Shown: piece by piece, positions 1 to 8,137 of the stretch
Layout of the letters: every line of letters begins with the position of its first letter
How positions within the stretch are numbered: the stretch's first letter is position 1
NCBI GenBank assembly: GCA_023395575.1
Contig: JAEWZA010000390.1
Coordinates: forward strand, 1-28,299
Reading direction: 5' to 3'
Length of the DNA stretch: 28,299 nt
From: Bacillota bacterium
GTDB lineage: Bacteria; Bacillota; Clostridia; Acetivibrionales; DSM-1351
Notes under the pieces: generated by a model
What the model was told of the DNA's origin: nothing
The model's database searches: none
The model's input: only the letters and a program-made list of their open reading frames with translations
Translations under genes and position numbers: made by a program

Positions 1-975
1 GATATGGGGCAGCAGCGTTTTAGGGCAAAGCAGATATTCAAATGGGTAAACAGTGGAATTAATTCAATTGACGATATGACAAACATATCTAAACAGCTTA
101 GGCAAGAGCTTAGTGAGGTTAGTAAAATTAGCAGAATTAAGCTGGCCAATAAACTCAAATCAAAGCTAGACTCTACTGCAAAATACTTGTTTGAACTTGA
201 AGATGGGAATATAATTGAAAGTGTATTAATGGAGTATAAGTACGGCTTTACTGCATGCATATCTTCACAGGCTGGTTGTAAAATGGGTTGTACTTTTTGT
301 GCTTCAACAGGAGCAAACTTTTCAAGGAATTTGACTGCTGGTGAAATGCTAGATCAAATAATGACTATGCAGCAGGATTCTGGCAACAGAATAGGACATG
401 TTGTTTTAATGGGTATTGGTGAGCCTTTAGATAATTATGATAATGTAATTAAATTTTTAAGGATTGTTAATCATCCCGAGGGATTAATGATAGGTTTTAG
501 AAATATTTCACTTTCTACTTGCGGTATAGTACCAAAGATATTACAGCTATCAGAAGAGAATATTCCCATTACTCTTTCAATATCCTTGCATAGTGCGAGA
601 GATGACAAACGCTCAGAGATGATGCCAATAAACAGGTCATTTTGTATTGACAAATTAATTTCAGCATGTAAGATATATACAGAGAGAACGAAACGAAGGA
701 TTTCATTTGAGTACGCAATGATATCAGGGGAAAATGATTCTGAGCAGGATGCTAAAGAACTTGCAGGGCTTTTAAAAGGAATGTTGTGTCATGTAAATTT
801 AATACCTGTAAATATAGTTCAAGGCAATGGTTACAAAAAAAGCTCACGAATTCAGATAGATAAATTTAAAAACATTATGGAATCGAGAGGCATTGAGACA
901 ACTGTTAGACGAGAATTAGGCAGTGATATTAATGCTGCTTGCGGGCAACTAAGAAAAAACAGGCTCGAGCAATAA
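1..975 (+). CDS. rlmN: 23S rRNA (adenine2503-C2)-methyltransferase RlmN, 5'-truncated by window edge
   Basis: Radical-SAM enzyme that methylates C2 of A2503 in 23S rRNA (and, in the family, A37 of some tRNAs). The cluster-binding motif CKMGCTFC (CxxxCxxC) lies near residue 92. The family's two reactive cysteines are visible in STCGIVP and, near the C-terminus, in AACGQL. GIGEPLDNYDN is the usual SAM-contacting stretch. The visible protein begins at the FRAKQIFKW helix, which normally follows about 20 N-terminal residues, and the reading frame is open to base 1, so the true start lies upstream of the window; the ATG at base 4 is internal. It is the first visible gene of the rlmN-stp-prkC-rsgA-rpe-thiN operon, and only 46 bases separate its stop from the phosphatase start. 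Identification is firm. Confidence 0.95.
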   Translation, partial: DMGQQRFRAKQIFKWVNSGINSIDDMTNISKQLRQELSEVSKISRIKLANKLKSKLDSTAKYLFELEDGNIIESVLMEYKYGFTACISSQAGCKMGCTFCASTGANFSRNLTAGEMLDQIMTMQQDSGNRIGHVVLMGIGEPLDNYDNVIKFLRIVNHPEGLMIGFRNISLSTCGIVPKILQLSEENIPITLSISLHSARDDKRSEMMPINRSFCIDKLISACKIYTERTKRRISFEYAMISGENDSEQDAKELAGLLKGMLCHVNLIPVNIVQGNGYKKSSRIQIDKFKNIMESRGIETTVRRELGSDINAACGQLRKNRLEQ

Positions 976-1021
976 TAGAAAATTCTTTGGATTTTTAATG
1001 TTTGTATCAGGAGTGATTAGA

Positions 1022-1747
1022 TTGAAGTATGGCTTTAGGACAGATAGGGGATTAAAACGGCAATTAAATGAAGATCATTGCAATGTGTTGGTTGGATATT
1101 CAGGTGTTCCACCCTGTTTTGTCATTGCTGATGGGATGGGTGGTCATAAATGTGGAGATGTGGCAAGTAAGCAAGCAGTTGACTCGGTTAGCAACCACTT
1201 GTTGATGGCTAATTGGGACACTCTAGAAATATCAGAACTGTTAAAGAATATTATTATAGACGTCAATAAGGAATTATATAAATATTCTATGCTGGATGAA
1301 TCCACACAGGGCATGGGAACAACGCTCATTATTACTGCTTTGAAGGATAGAAAGCTATATATTGGGCATGTTGGAGATAGTAGAGTTTATCTGATTAGAG
1401 GTAATTCAATTGAAAAGAAGACCAGTGATCATTCGTTTATTGAAGAGCTAATAAAAAATGGAACAATAACAAAGGACGAAGCCATTAACCATCCAAAGCG
1501 AAATGTAATTACTCGTGCTGTTGGATATGAGCATGATTTACAAGTTGATACATATGAAATAGATGTATTAGAAAAGGATGAGATACTTGTATGCACTGAT
1601 GGTTTAACAAATATGCTGTCAGAGGAAGAAATTTTGGAAATAATAAAAAATGCTGAAGATGCGCAAGTTGCATGTGATACTTTAATAGAAAATGCAAATA
1701 ATAAGGGTGGAGAAGATAATATTACTGTAATAGTTGGAAAGATATAA
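1022..1747 (+). CDS. stp: PP2C-family protein serine/threonine phosphatase (Stp/PrpC)
   Basis: Mn/Mg-dependent phosphatase expected to reverse phosphorylation by the PASTA kinase encoded next. PP2C metal-binding motifs are present: RQLNEDH near the N-terminus, ADGMGGH, GDSRVYL, and the C-terminal CTDGLTNM and GGEDNITVI. Length is about 241 aa, usual for bacterial PrpC/Stp. Two starts compete. An ATG at 998 has only a weak upstream site. A TTG at 1022 has AGGAG eight bases before it and gives MKYGFRTDRG, matching the family's usual N-terminus (chosen). The last codons (VIVGKI) form the first unit of a 28-bp tandem repeat that runs into the spacer before prkC. The stp-prkC pair is a conserved Firmicutes arrangement controlling cell-wall and ribosome-related targets. 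Confidence 0.93.
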   Translation: MKYGFRTDRGLKRQLNEDHCNVLVGYSGVPPCFVIADGMGGHKCGDVASKQAVDSVSNHLLMANWDTLEISELLKNIIIDVNKELYKYSMLDESTQGMGTTLIITALKDRKLYIGHVGDSRVYLIRGNSIEKKTSDHSFIEELIKNGTITKDEAINHPKRNVITRAVGYEHDLQVDTYEIDVLEKDEILVCTDGLTNMLSEEEILEIIKNAEDAQVACDTLIENANNKGGEDNITVIVGKI

Positions 1748-1838
1748 TATTATGGTAATAATTAGAAGCATATAATATTTCGGTAATAGTTAGAAGGATA
1801 TAATATTTCAGTAATCGTAGGCAAATATAGATTGAGGT
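1727..1838 (+). repeat. 28-bp tandem repeat, three good copies plus one degenerate, spanning the stp 3' end
   Basis: Units start at 1727, 1755, 1783 and 1811. Each begins GTAAT(A/C)(G/A)T and the first three share (G/C)ATATAATATT. Unit 1 encodes the phosphatase tail VIVGKI plus stop. Unit 4 reads VIVGKY plus stop in its own frame and runs straight into the prkC ribosome-binding site. Unit length is not a multiple of three, so the copies cannot form one longer reading frame. Confidence 0.85.
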
Positions 1839-1843
1839 GGATT

Positions 1844-3646
1844 ATGGAAGGTCAAGTATTAGGAAATAGATATACATTATTAGAAAAGATTGGCGGCGGA
1901 GGTATGGCTGTCGTATATAAATCTAAGGATACGTTGCTAAATAGGTTTGTTGCTATTAAAGTACTTCGTGTTGAATTCTCAACTGATGAAGAATTTGTTA
2001 AGCGCTTTAATGTTGAAGCACAGTCGGTAGCTAGTTTGTCCCATCCTAATGTTGTATCAATATATGATGTTGGTTTCCAGAGTAATATCCATTATATTGT
2101 TATGGAATATGTAGATGGATTGACCTTAAAAGAATATATTAATAAAAACGGAGCACTTGATTGGCAAGAAGCTATAAAAATTAGCATACAGATTTGCTCT
2201 GCTATTGAACATGCTCACAAGAATAATATTGTACATAGGGATATTAAACCTCATAATATTTTGATGACAAAAGAGGGAATTGCAAAAGTAACTGATTTTG
2301 GTATTGCAAGAGCAGTTACTTCTTCGACAATAACTATGGTAGGAAGTACAATAGGTTCTGTGCACTATTTTTCTCCTGAACAGGCAAGGGGAGGCTTTAT
2401 TGATGATAAGTCAGATTTATACTCCCTTGGAATTGTAATGTATGAGATGGTAACTGGCAGAGTGCCTTTTGATGGGGATTCTCCTGTAGCTGTTGCATTA
2501 AAACATATACAGGAAGTTCCTCCTGAGCCACGAAAATTTTTGCCAAGCTTGCCTTATGGAGTTAATGAAATAATTATTAAGGCGGTTCAAAAGGATCAAA
2601 GCCTTAGATATCAGTCTGCTACAGCAATGATAGTTGATTTGAACAAGGTGTTAGTTCGTCCACAGGGCGGCTTCATTGGTCAGGAGGTTGCTTCAAATCA
2701 AGCAACTATAAGGATGCAGCCACTAAACAATTCAAATATTCCAAGCCAAAACAGAAGCAATACGGCTAATAATAATTATATGGAGGCCGACAAGCAAAAA
2801 AAGAAAAATACAACGGCATATTGGCTTGCGGGAATAACAAGTGTCTTAGTAATAGCAATTGCTCTGTTTTTCACAATAAGCTTATTATCTAAAGGTAATA
2901 AGGAGACTTTTGAGATAGGGAATTATAAGGGCATGGATTATTCTTTAGTAAAGCAAGAATTAGACGCTCAAGGAATAAAGGTTACAGAGAGATGGCAGGT
3001 TAATGATGATATTGCCAAGGGAATTATTTTAGAACAAAGTTTGCCTGCAGGTACTTCATACAGAGACGGGAAATATACAAATTTAGAATTGACAATTAGT
3101 AAAGGTCCTCAAATGGCAGAAGTTCCTGATGTTGTGGAGAGAGAAAAAAGAGAGGCAGAAAACGAAATTAAAACAGTTGGATTATCGTCAAAGATAGTAT
3201 CTGAATATAATGATGATATACCGGCTGATTATGTTATAAAGACAGAACCCGCTGCAGGTGAGGAATTAAAGGTAGGATCAGAAGTTATAGTATATGTGAG
3301 TAATGGAGCAGAGTTGAAAACGGTAAAAGTTCCTAATTTAGTTGGCAAGACAGAAATCGACGCTGAAAAACTTTTATCAGAATCGAAGCTGATACTTGGT
3401 AAAATATTACCTGCAGGTGTTACAAAGGGTATTGTTAACAGGCAATTACCTGCTGCATTTGAGGATTTGACTGAGGGGGATTCAGTAACTATTTTTCTCA
3501 CTCCTCAAGAGACTGCACCACCAACAAATACTGAACCACCAACAGACACAACTACTGATCCAGATGAAACAGGACAAAAACCAGCTGATGAGTCTACGGA
3601 AGAAACACAGACTCCACCTAATACAGAGTCAGAGACTATTCCGTAA
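1844..3646 (+). CDS. prkC: PASTA-domain serine/threonine protein kinase PrkC/Stk1
   Basis: Membrane sensor kinase of about 600 aa. The cytoplasmic N-terminal kinase domain (about residues 8-270) has the glycine loop IGGGGMAVVYK, the VAIKVL lysine, the catalytic loop VHRDIKPHN near 130, DFGIAR near 150 and the GSVHYFSPEQARG activation segment. A basic, Asn-rich linker leads to one membrane segment (about 326-348, YWLAGITSVLVIAIALFF). Three extracellular PASTA repeats follow (about 354-565), which bind muropeptides in this family, then a Pro/Thr/Glu-rich tail of about 35 residues. The start is the ATG at 1844, preceded by GAGGTGG; a TTG at 1832 would overlap that site and is not favoured. It pairs with the upstream phosphatase and lies 55 bases before rsgA, a known class of target for such kinases. 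Confidence 0.96.
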   Translation: MEGQVLGNRYTLLEKIGGGGMAVVYKSKDTLLNRFVAIKVLRVEFSTDEEFVKRFNVEAQSVASLSHPNVVSIYDVGFQSNIHYIVMEYVDGLTLKEYINKNGALDWQEAIKISIQICSAIEHAHKNNIVHRDIKPHNILMTKEGIAKVTDFGIARAVTSSTITMVGSTIGSVHYFSPEQARGGFIDDKSDLYSLGIVMYEMVTGRVPFDGDSPVAVALKHIQEVPPEPRKFLPSLPYGVNEIIIKAVQKDQSLRYQSATAMIVDLNKVLVRPQGGFIGQEVASNQATIRMQPLNNSNIPSQNRSNTANNNYMEADKQKKKNTTAYWLAGITSVLVIAIALFFTISLLSKGNKETFEIGNYKGMDYSLVKQELDAQGIKVTERWQVNDDIAKGIILEQSLPAGTSYRDGKYTNLELTISKGPQMAEVPDVVEREKREAENEIKTVGLSSKIVSEYNDDIPADYVIKTEPAAGEELKVGSEVIVYVSNGAELKTVKVPNLVGKTEIDAEKLLSESKLILGKILPAGVTKGIVNRQLPAAFEDLTEGDSVTIFLTPQETAPPTNTEPPTDTTTDPDETGQKPADESTEETQTPPNTESETIP

Positions 3647-3701
3647 AAGATTATGTGGGAAATTGAGTAATTAAGTTTAAAATAATTGGGGAGGTAGTTG
3701 C

Positions 3702-4610
3702 TTGCCGCTTGGTATTATTCTAAAGGGAATTGGTGGTTTTTATTATGTTAAAGAAGAAAATAGTAATATAGTATATGAATGTAAACCAAGAGGGATTTTC
3801 AGAAAGGACTCTGTTACACCTCTTCCAGGTGATAAGGTTGATTTTGGTATACTTGATGAACAAGGGAGAATTGGTTCTATAGATCACATTCTCCCACGTT
3901 TTTCTGAATTGGTTAGACCTTCAATAGCAAATATAGATCAGATGGTTATTGTAGTTTCAACAAAAGCTCCAAATACTGATTTTTTGCTATTGGACAAGCT
4001 GCTTATTACAGCAGAGAAGAAAAGGCTAAATGTTATTATATGTATTAATAAAATTGATTTAGAGGATGAAGTAGCTAAAAATATAAGTGAAATATATTCA
4101 AAAGTTGGGTATGATTGTATTGAAGTAAGCTCTATTCTTAATGTAGGGTATGAGCTTTTACAAGAGAAATTAAGGGGTCATATTTCATGCCTAGCAGGAC
4201 AATCAGGTGTTGGAAAGTCAACAATACTCAATCATATAATGGATTCATGGGTTATGGAAACAGGAAGCGTCAGTAATAAATTAGAGCGTGGGAAACACAC
4301 TACAAGACATGCCGAAATACTTGAACTTAAAAATGGCGGTTATGTTGCTGATACACCTGGCTTCAGCTCCTTTGAATTAGAAGATATCAGATATAATGAA
4401 ATTGAAAATTATTATCCTGAATTTAGAAAGTATTTAAATACATGCAAATTTACATCCTGTAGTCATATAACAGAGCCCAAATGCCCTATAAGAGAAGCTG
4501 TAGAATGTGGTGAAATAGATATTGGGAGATTTCAGAGATATACACACATTTATAATGCATTAAAGGATATTCCTCAGTACAAAAACAAAAAGTCGGAATC
4601 AAGGAGATGA
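3702..4610 (+). CDS. rsgA: Ribosome small-subunit-dependent GTPase A (RsgA/YloQ)
   Basis: Circularly permuted GTPase that acts late in 30S subunit maturation. An N-terminal OB-fold (about 1-70) precedes the GTPase domain, whose motifs occur in permuted order: G4 (CINKID, ~113), then G1 P-loop GQSGVGKST (~166), then G3 DTPGFSS (~217). A C-terminal zinc-binding module follows from residue ~248, with the Cys/His spacing CKFTSCSH...CPIREAVECGEI. Length 302 aa is typical. Translation begins at TTG 3702, behind a strong GGGAGG site. It ends four bases before rpe, so the two are probably translationally coupled. Confidence 0.96.
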   Translation: MPLGIILKGIGGFYYVKEENSNIVYECKPRGIFRKDSVTPLPGDKVDFGILDEQGRIGSIDHILPRFSELVRPSIANIDQMVIVVSTKAPNTDFLLLDKLLITAEKKRLNVIICINKIDLEDEVAKNISEIYSKVGYDCIEVSSILNVGYELLQEKLRGHISCLAGQSGVGKSTILNHIMDSWVMETGSVSNKLERGKHTTRHAEILELKNGGYVADTPGFSSFELEDIRYNEIENYYPEFRKYLNTCKFTSCSHITEPKCPIREAVECGEIDIGRFQRYTHIYNALKDIPQYKNKKSESRR

Positions 4611-4614
4611 TAAA

Positions 4615-5277
4615 ATGCTTAAGCTTGCGCCTTCAATATTGTCTGCAGATTTCTCTTGTCTTGATGATGAAATTAAAAGAGTAGATAGCTGCGCTGATTT
4701 AATTCATATTGATGTTATGGACGGACAATTTGTTCCCAATATTACAATAGGACATGAAGTTGTTAAAGCTATAAGAAAAGTAACAAAAAAGCCATTTGAT
4801 GTTCATTTGATGGTAAAAAATCCAAGTAACCAAATAGAAAAGTTTGCTGAGGCAGGGGCAGATATTATAACTGTTCATGCAGAAGCTGATATACATTTGC
4901 ATAGAACTCTTCAAATTATAAAGAGCTGTGGAAAGAAGGTTGGATTAGCTCTCAACCCTGCTACTCCATTAACTGCGTTGGAATATGTTTTGCAGGAAGT
5001 AGACATGGTTTTAATAATGAGCGTTAATCCTGGCTTTGGCGGACAAAAATATATTGAGCTTTCAACACAGAAAATTAAAACCTTGAAAGACATGATAGTT
5101 AAAAACAAACTTAATATAGATATTGAAGTTGATGGTGGAATTAATGCAGGAAATATTGATGTAGTTGTTGGAGCCGGTGCAAATATTATTGTTACAGGTT
5201 CTGCAGTATATAATTCAGTTGACCCTATTGAGGCTATAAAACAATTGAGAATGAATGCTTTTAAGAAATCTATTTGA
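4615..5277 (+). CDS. rpe: Ribulose-phosphate 3-epimerase
   Basis: Interconverts ribulose 5-phosphate and xylulose 5-phosphate in the pentose phosphate pathway. The TIM-barrel family motifs are intact: LAPSILSADF at the start, HIDVMDGQFVPN with the metal/catalytic Asp, DVHLMV, MSVNPGFGGQKYI and EVDGGIN near the C-terminus. Length 220 aa matches the family. The ATG at 4615 is preceded by AAGGAGATGAT, and the gap to rsgA is four bases. It sits at its usual place between rsgA and the thiamine pyrophosphokinase in clostridial operons. Confidence 0.97.
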   Translation: MLKLAPSILSADFSCLDDEIKRVDSCADLIHIDVMDGQFVPNITIGHEVVKAIRKVTKKPFDVHLMVKNPSNQIEKFAEAGADIITVHAEADIHLHRTLQIIKSCGKKVGLALNPATPLTALEYVLQEVDMVLIMSVNPGFGGQKYIELSTQKIKTLKDMIVKNKLNIDIEVDGGINAGNIDVVVGAGANIIVTGSAVYNSVDPIEAIKQLRMNAFKKSI

Positions 5278-5337
5278 GATTATAGTGATATTTATATACT
5301 GGGATTAATATGATATTTGAAGGGCGATTTTGGGATA

Positions 5338-5973
5338 ATGAGAGCTGTATTAGTTTGTAATGGTTCAATTAATGATTATGATTTAATAAAAAAACATATT
5401 AATACGGATGATTATATTATATCTGTTGACGGTGGAGCAAGGCATTTAAGGGCAATGGGAGTTATTCCTAATATCCTCATTGGTGATTTTGATTCTGCAA
5501 ATACTGAAGATTTGCATTATTTTGTTGACCTTGGAGTTGAGAATTATAAATTCCCAGCAGAAAAGGATATGACTGATTCTGAGCTTGCAATTGATAAGGC
5601 AGTAGAAATGAGCGCCGATGAGTTGCTTTTTATAGGTGCAATGGGTTCTAGAATAGATCATTCTTTAGCTAATGTGTTTTTGCTCAAGAAGTGTATGGAT
5701 AAAGGGATTAAGGCATGTATTGTTGATGAGCATAACATAATATATATTATTAATTCATCTATTACTTTAAAAAAACAAGAAAACTATAAGTTATCATTAA
5801 TTCCTATTTCTGATAGGGTTACAGGAGTTACAACTTATGGACTAAAATATAGACTTGATAATGCTACAATGCTTCTTGCTACATCATGGGGTGTGAGTAA
5901 TGAGTTTTTAGAGGATGAAGCTACTGTTACCATTGATGAGGGCATACTATTGGTTTGTGTTTCAAGAGACTAA
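5338..5973 (+). CDS. thiN: Thiamine pyrophosphokinase
   Basis: Transfers pyrophosphate from ATP to thiamine to make thiamine diphosphate. Motifs are SVDGGARHL, IGDFDSA, KDMTDSELAID and GAMGSRIDHSLANV, which form the ATP/thiamine site in the TPK catalytic domain. The C-terminal part (about 150-211) is the smaller beta-barrel thiamine-binding domain. I start at ATG 5338, which gives MRAVLVCNGS; an in-frame TTG at 5317 would add seven residues and has no better ribosome site. It is the last gene of the operon and is followed 56 bases later by a terminator. Confidence 0.93.
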   Translation: MRAVLVCNGSINDYDLIKKHINTDDYIISVDGGARHLRAMGVIPNILIGDFDSANTEDLHYFVDLGVENYKFPAEKDMTDSELAIDKAVEMSADELLFIGAMGSRIDHSLANVFLLKKCMDKGIKACIVDEHNIIYIINSSITLKKQENYKLSLIPISDRVTGVTTYGLKYRLDNATMLLATSWGVSNEFLEDEATVTIDEGILLVCVSRD

Positions 5974-6028
5974 TGAATATTGGTGTTGTGTTGGAAAATA
6001 CATAGAAAATTTAAAATATATAATTTAT

Positions 6029-6055
6029 AACCTCTACACAGATAGAGGTTTTTTT
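6029..6055 (+). terminator. Rho-independent terminator of the rlmN-thiN operon
   Basis: Eight-base-pair stem (AACCTCTA pairing with TAGAGGTT), six-base loop, then a run of seven T residues counting the last two of the stem. Confidence 0.9.
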
Positions 6056-6137
6056 GTGCCCTTTTTGGCAAGAATATTATTGAAGAAATTAACAAGCGCA
6101 GTTTAACTATCATTAAGTAGTACTGCTTTCTATATTT

Positions 6138-6208
6138 AATTTCTAAGTAGTATTAAGATATTAGAAATTTGGCTTGAGGGCATCTAAATAATTAAATGGG
6201 TTTAGATG
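6138..6208. promoter_or_regulatory. Two consecutive inverted repeats upstream of the DUF362 gene
   Basis: The first has arms AATTTCTAA (6138) and TTAGAAATT (6161-6169). The second has arms CATCTAAA (6181) and TTTAGATG (6201-6208). Neither has a T-run, so they look more like operators or leader hairpins than terminators. No clear sigma-A promoter was found between the thiN terminator and this gene. Function unknown. Confidence 0.4.
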
Positions 6209-6258
6209 TTGAAAGTATACTAGTTTTATTAAAGGTACTAATCAAAAGGAGATAGACT

Positions 6259-7161
6259 ATGAGACAAAGACGCTGGAGGAATTCAAAAGTAGCAATTACT
6301 CATAATAATGACGAAGCAATTGCAATAATGCAGGCATTTGAACTGCTTCAAGTGATGACGGCTATAAATAATAATGATGTAGTAGTAATAACACCTAATT
6401 GGGTGAAAAGTCAAAACGCTGATTCTGCTATTGTTGTTGGGGGAGAGAGTTTGAGGCAGATTATAAAACTAGTTAAGGAGAAAAATCCTAAAAGGCTAGT
6501 AATAGCCGCTGGTTCTGCAGATGATGAAACTAAAAATGTTATGGATGCAGTAGGATATAGCAGCATCATTTCAGAAGAAGGTGTTGAATTCATTGATTTG
6601 AATCACGGACCATTTGATAGGATTAATTTAAATCATTCAATTGTTTCTTCAACAAATATAAATAAGATATTAAATGAAATGACAGTCTTAATTTCTTTTA
6701 CGCAACTAAAATATCATGAGGAAGCAACTGTTTCAGCTGCTATCAAAAACATTGCTATGGGTTGGCCTCCTGCTGAAGAACATGGATTCCCAAAGAAACA
6801 AACAGGGATACATAGGGAACTGCATAGCTTTATCTCAGCTATGGCAGAGCAAATCCCTATTGATATATCCATTATAAGTGCAAGCCCTGCTATGATTGGC
6901 ACAGGACCTTCAAAAGGCATTGCCCGACATACTGGTTTGGTAATTGCGGGCTGTGATCCTGTTGCTGCTGATACAGTAGTTGCAAGGCTTTTGGGCTTTA
7001 GACCACAGGGAGTAAGATATTTATTTGAATGCGCTAATAAAAAAATAGGTGAGAGTGATATGGGAAAAATAAGTATAGAGGGTATACCCTTGGTTGAAGC
7101 TGAAAACATTTTCAGTAAGGCTGCTTATGGTGATAGTATTGCTGTGGATAAGCCTAATTAA
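6259..7161 (+). CDS. DUF362 domain-containing protein
   Basis: Protein of 300 aa of the DUF362 family, whose role is not established. The recognisable part is the C-terminal half: the ISFTQLKYHEEATVSAAIKNIAMGW block, and GCDPVAADTVVARLLGF near residue 235, which matches the family's conserved D-P-V-A-x-D-x-V-x-A-x-L-G pattern. Unlike many DUF362 proteins it has no CxxCxxC ferredoxin motifs, no signal peptide and no membrane segment, so it is predicted to be a cytoplasmic, cluster-free version. Some relatives are annotated as iron-sulfur or uroporphyrinogen-type proteins, but nothing here supports a specific reaction. The start at 6259 has the strong site AAAAGGAGAT. It stands alone between two hairpins or terminators. 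Confidence 0.85.
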   Translation: MRQRRWRNSKVAITHNNDEAIAIMQAFELLQVMTAINNNDVVVITPNWVKSQNADSAIVVGGESLRQIIKLVKEKNPKRLVIAAGSADDETKNVMDAVGYSSIISEEGVEFIDLNHGPFDRINLNHSIVSSTNINKILNEMTVLISFTQLKYHEEATVSAAIKNIAMGWPPAEEHGFPKKQTGIHRELHSFISAMAEQIPIDISIISASPAMIGTGPSKGIARHTGLVIAGCDPVAADTVVARLLGFRPQGVRYLFECANKKIGESDMGKISIEGIPLVEAENIFSKAAYGDSIAVDKPN

Positions 7162-7187
7162 TTAAAATTAATTTTATAATGTGGAAG

Positions 7188-7254
7188 AACAATAAAAACT
7201 CAAGCTTCGCACACAATTAGGGCTAAGCTTGCGAAGTTTGAGGATATTATTGTT
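7188..7254 (+). terminator. Long imperfect hairpin after the DUF362 gene, probable terminator
   Basis: Outer arms AACAATAA (7188-7195) and TTATTGTT (7247-7254) enclose an inner stem CTCAAGCTTCGCA/TGCGAAGTTTGAG with a single G-T wobble. No long T-run follows, so termination is likely but not certain; the structure could also be a processed RNA hairpin. Confidence 0.55.
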
Positions 7255-7271
7255 AAATAGACAAATACATA

Positions 7272-7300
7272 TTGACAATTGGAGTTATAAGAATTATATT
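7272..7300 (+). promoter_or_regulatory. Sigma-A-type promoter candidate for the marR-ABC operon
   Basis: Consensus -35 TTGACA at 7272-7277, a 17-base spacer, and -10 TATATT at 7295-7300. If used, it gives a leader of roughly 290 bases before the MarR start. Confidence 0.6.
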
Positions 7301-7580
7301 ATAAAATAATAAACCGGTTAACTATTAGTTGTTTTACTAAAGTCTATTACAGCTCAAAGTCTTCGCCATAAGTGAATCGTGCTTTTAAGTATACTTTGAA
7401 TGCGTGTGGGATTAATATGATTATTTTTTTGTTTAAAATATATGAAATTCAAGAAAGTGGAAGTTGTTATAAGCTAAACAAAGGCAAAGTTCTAAAAATA
7501 AATTTGAATTGATGCTTAAAAAAAGAATATACCGAATATATACATATAATAGGAAAAACTTGCCAGAAAGGAGTGTTTTA
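7301..7580 (+). other. Long non-coding leader upstream of marR
   Basis: About 280 AT-rich bases with no reading frame I can support and no riboswitch class I recognise. A TATAAT at about 7545 could serve as a second -10, but its -35 is poor. The segment ends at the strong ribosome site AAAGGAG (7568-7574). Confidence 0.4.
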
Positions 7581-7613
7581 TTGGACTTTGTACATATAAA
7601 TTGTCCAATATAG
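7581..7613 (+). promoter_or_regulatory. Possible 10-codon leader ORF and hairpin overlapping the marR start
   Basis: The best ribosome site before marR (AAAGGAG) is correctly spaced not for marR but for a TTG at 7581. That frame reads ten residues (MDFVHINCPI) and stops at 7611-7613, overlapping the marR TTG at 7601 in another frame. Arms TTGGAC (7581-7586) and GTCCAA (7603-7608) can form a hairpin covering both starts. Confidence 0.35.
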
Positions 7614-8137
7614 ATAAATATATGAAAATATCTTTTTTAGATATAGCTAAGAAAATGAATACGCTTAGTATACTCCATAGAATTAATATTCAAAAGCAAG
7701 CTTCAAAAAATGGATTATACTTTGGACAGCCCCCAATACTTGAATATGTTGCAAATCATAACAACTGTACTCAGAGAGAGGTTGCAGACTTTATGAAGGT
7801 ATCTCCGGCATCAATAGCGACATCTGTAAAGCGCATGCAAAAAGCTGGTCTACTTGAAAAAATGGTGGATGAAAGTGATTTGAGATATAACAGATTAAAG
7901 ATTACAGAAAAAGGCAAAGAGCTTACATATAAATGCCGGGAGGACTTTGATAAGGTGGATGCTCAAATGTTTTCGGGCTTTTCTGATGAAGAATGTCAGC
8001 AGCTTTATGGCTATTATGAAAGAATGATAAAAAATCTTTCTACAGATGAACTTGCAGATAAGTCAATTTTTTCTCTTATTGCTGAGGGGAAAAAGCTATT
8101 TGCTCATCAAAATGGGGAGGAAGTTGATAGTGATTAA
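7601..8137 (+). CDS. MarR-family transcriptional regulator
   Basis: Winged-helix repressor type of up to 178 aa. The DNA-binding domain is clear: NCTQREVADFMKVSPASIATSVKRMQKAGLLEKM is the helix-turn-helix, followed by the wing DESDLRYNRLKITEKGKEL with the conserved D-x-R. Flanking helices (about 1-55 and 120-150) form the dimer interface. Its 3' end overlaps the first exporter gene by eight bases, the usual layout of a MarR protein controlling its own drug-type ABC exporter, so autoregulation and control of the exporter are inferred. The start is uncertain: TTG 7601 opens the frame, and ATG 7622 gives MKISFLDIAKKMN but has no ribosome site of its own. The inducing ligand is unknown. Confidence 0.85.
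   Translation: MSNIDKYMKISFLDIAKKMNTLSILHRINIQKQASKNGLYFGQPPILEYVANHNNCTQREVADFMKVSPASIATSVKRMQKAGLLEKMVDESDLRYNRLKITEKGKELTYKCREDFDKVDAQMFSGFSDEECQQLYGYYERMIKNLSTDELADKSIFSLIAEGKKLFAHQNGEEVDSD

Noticed and set aside
5915..6106. 63-codon + strand frame overlapping the thiN end
   Set aside because: It overlaps thiN in another phase, runs through the terminator hairpin, has no ribosome site, and its product is not protein-like.
6714..7109. 131-codon - strand frame inside the DUF362 gene
   Set aside because: It is the antisense shadow of a well-supported coding region, with no ribosome site.
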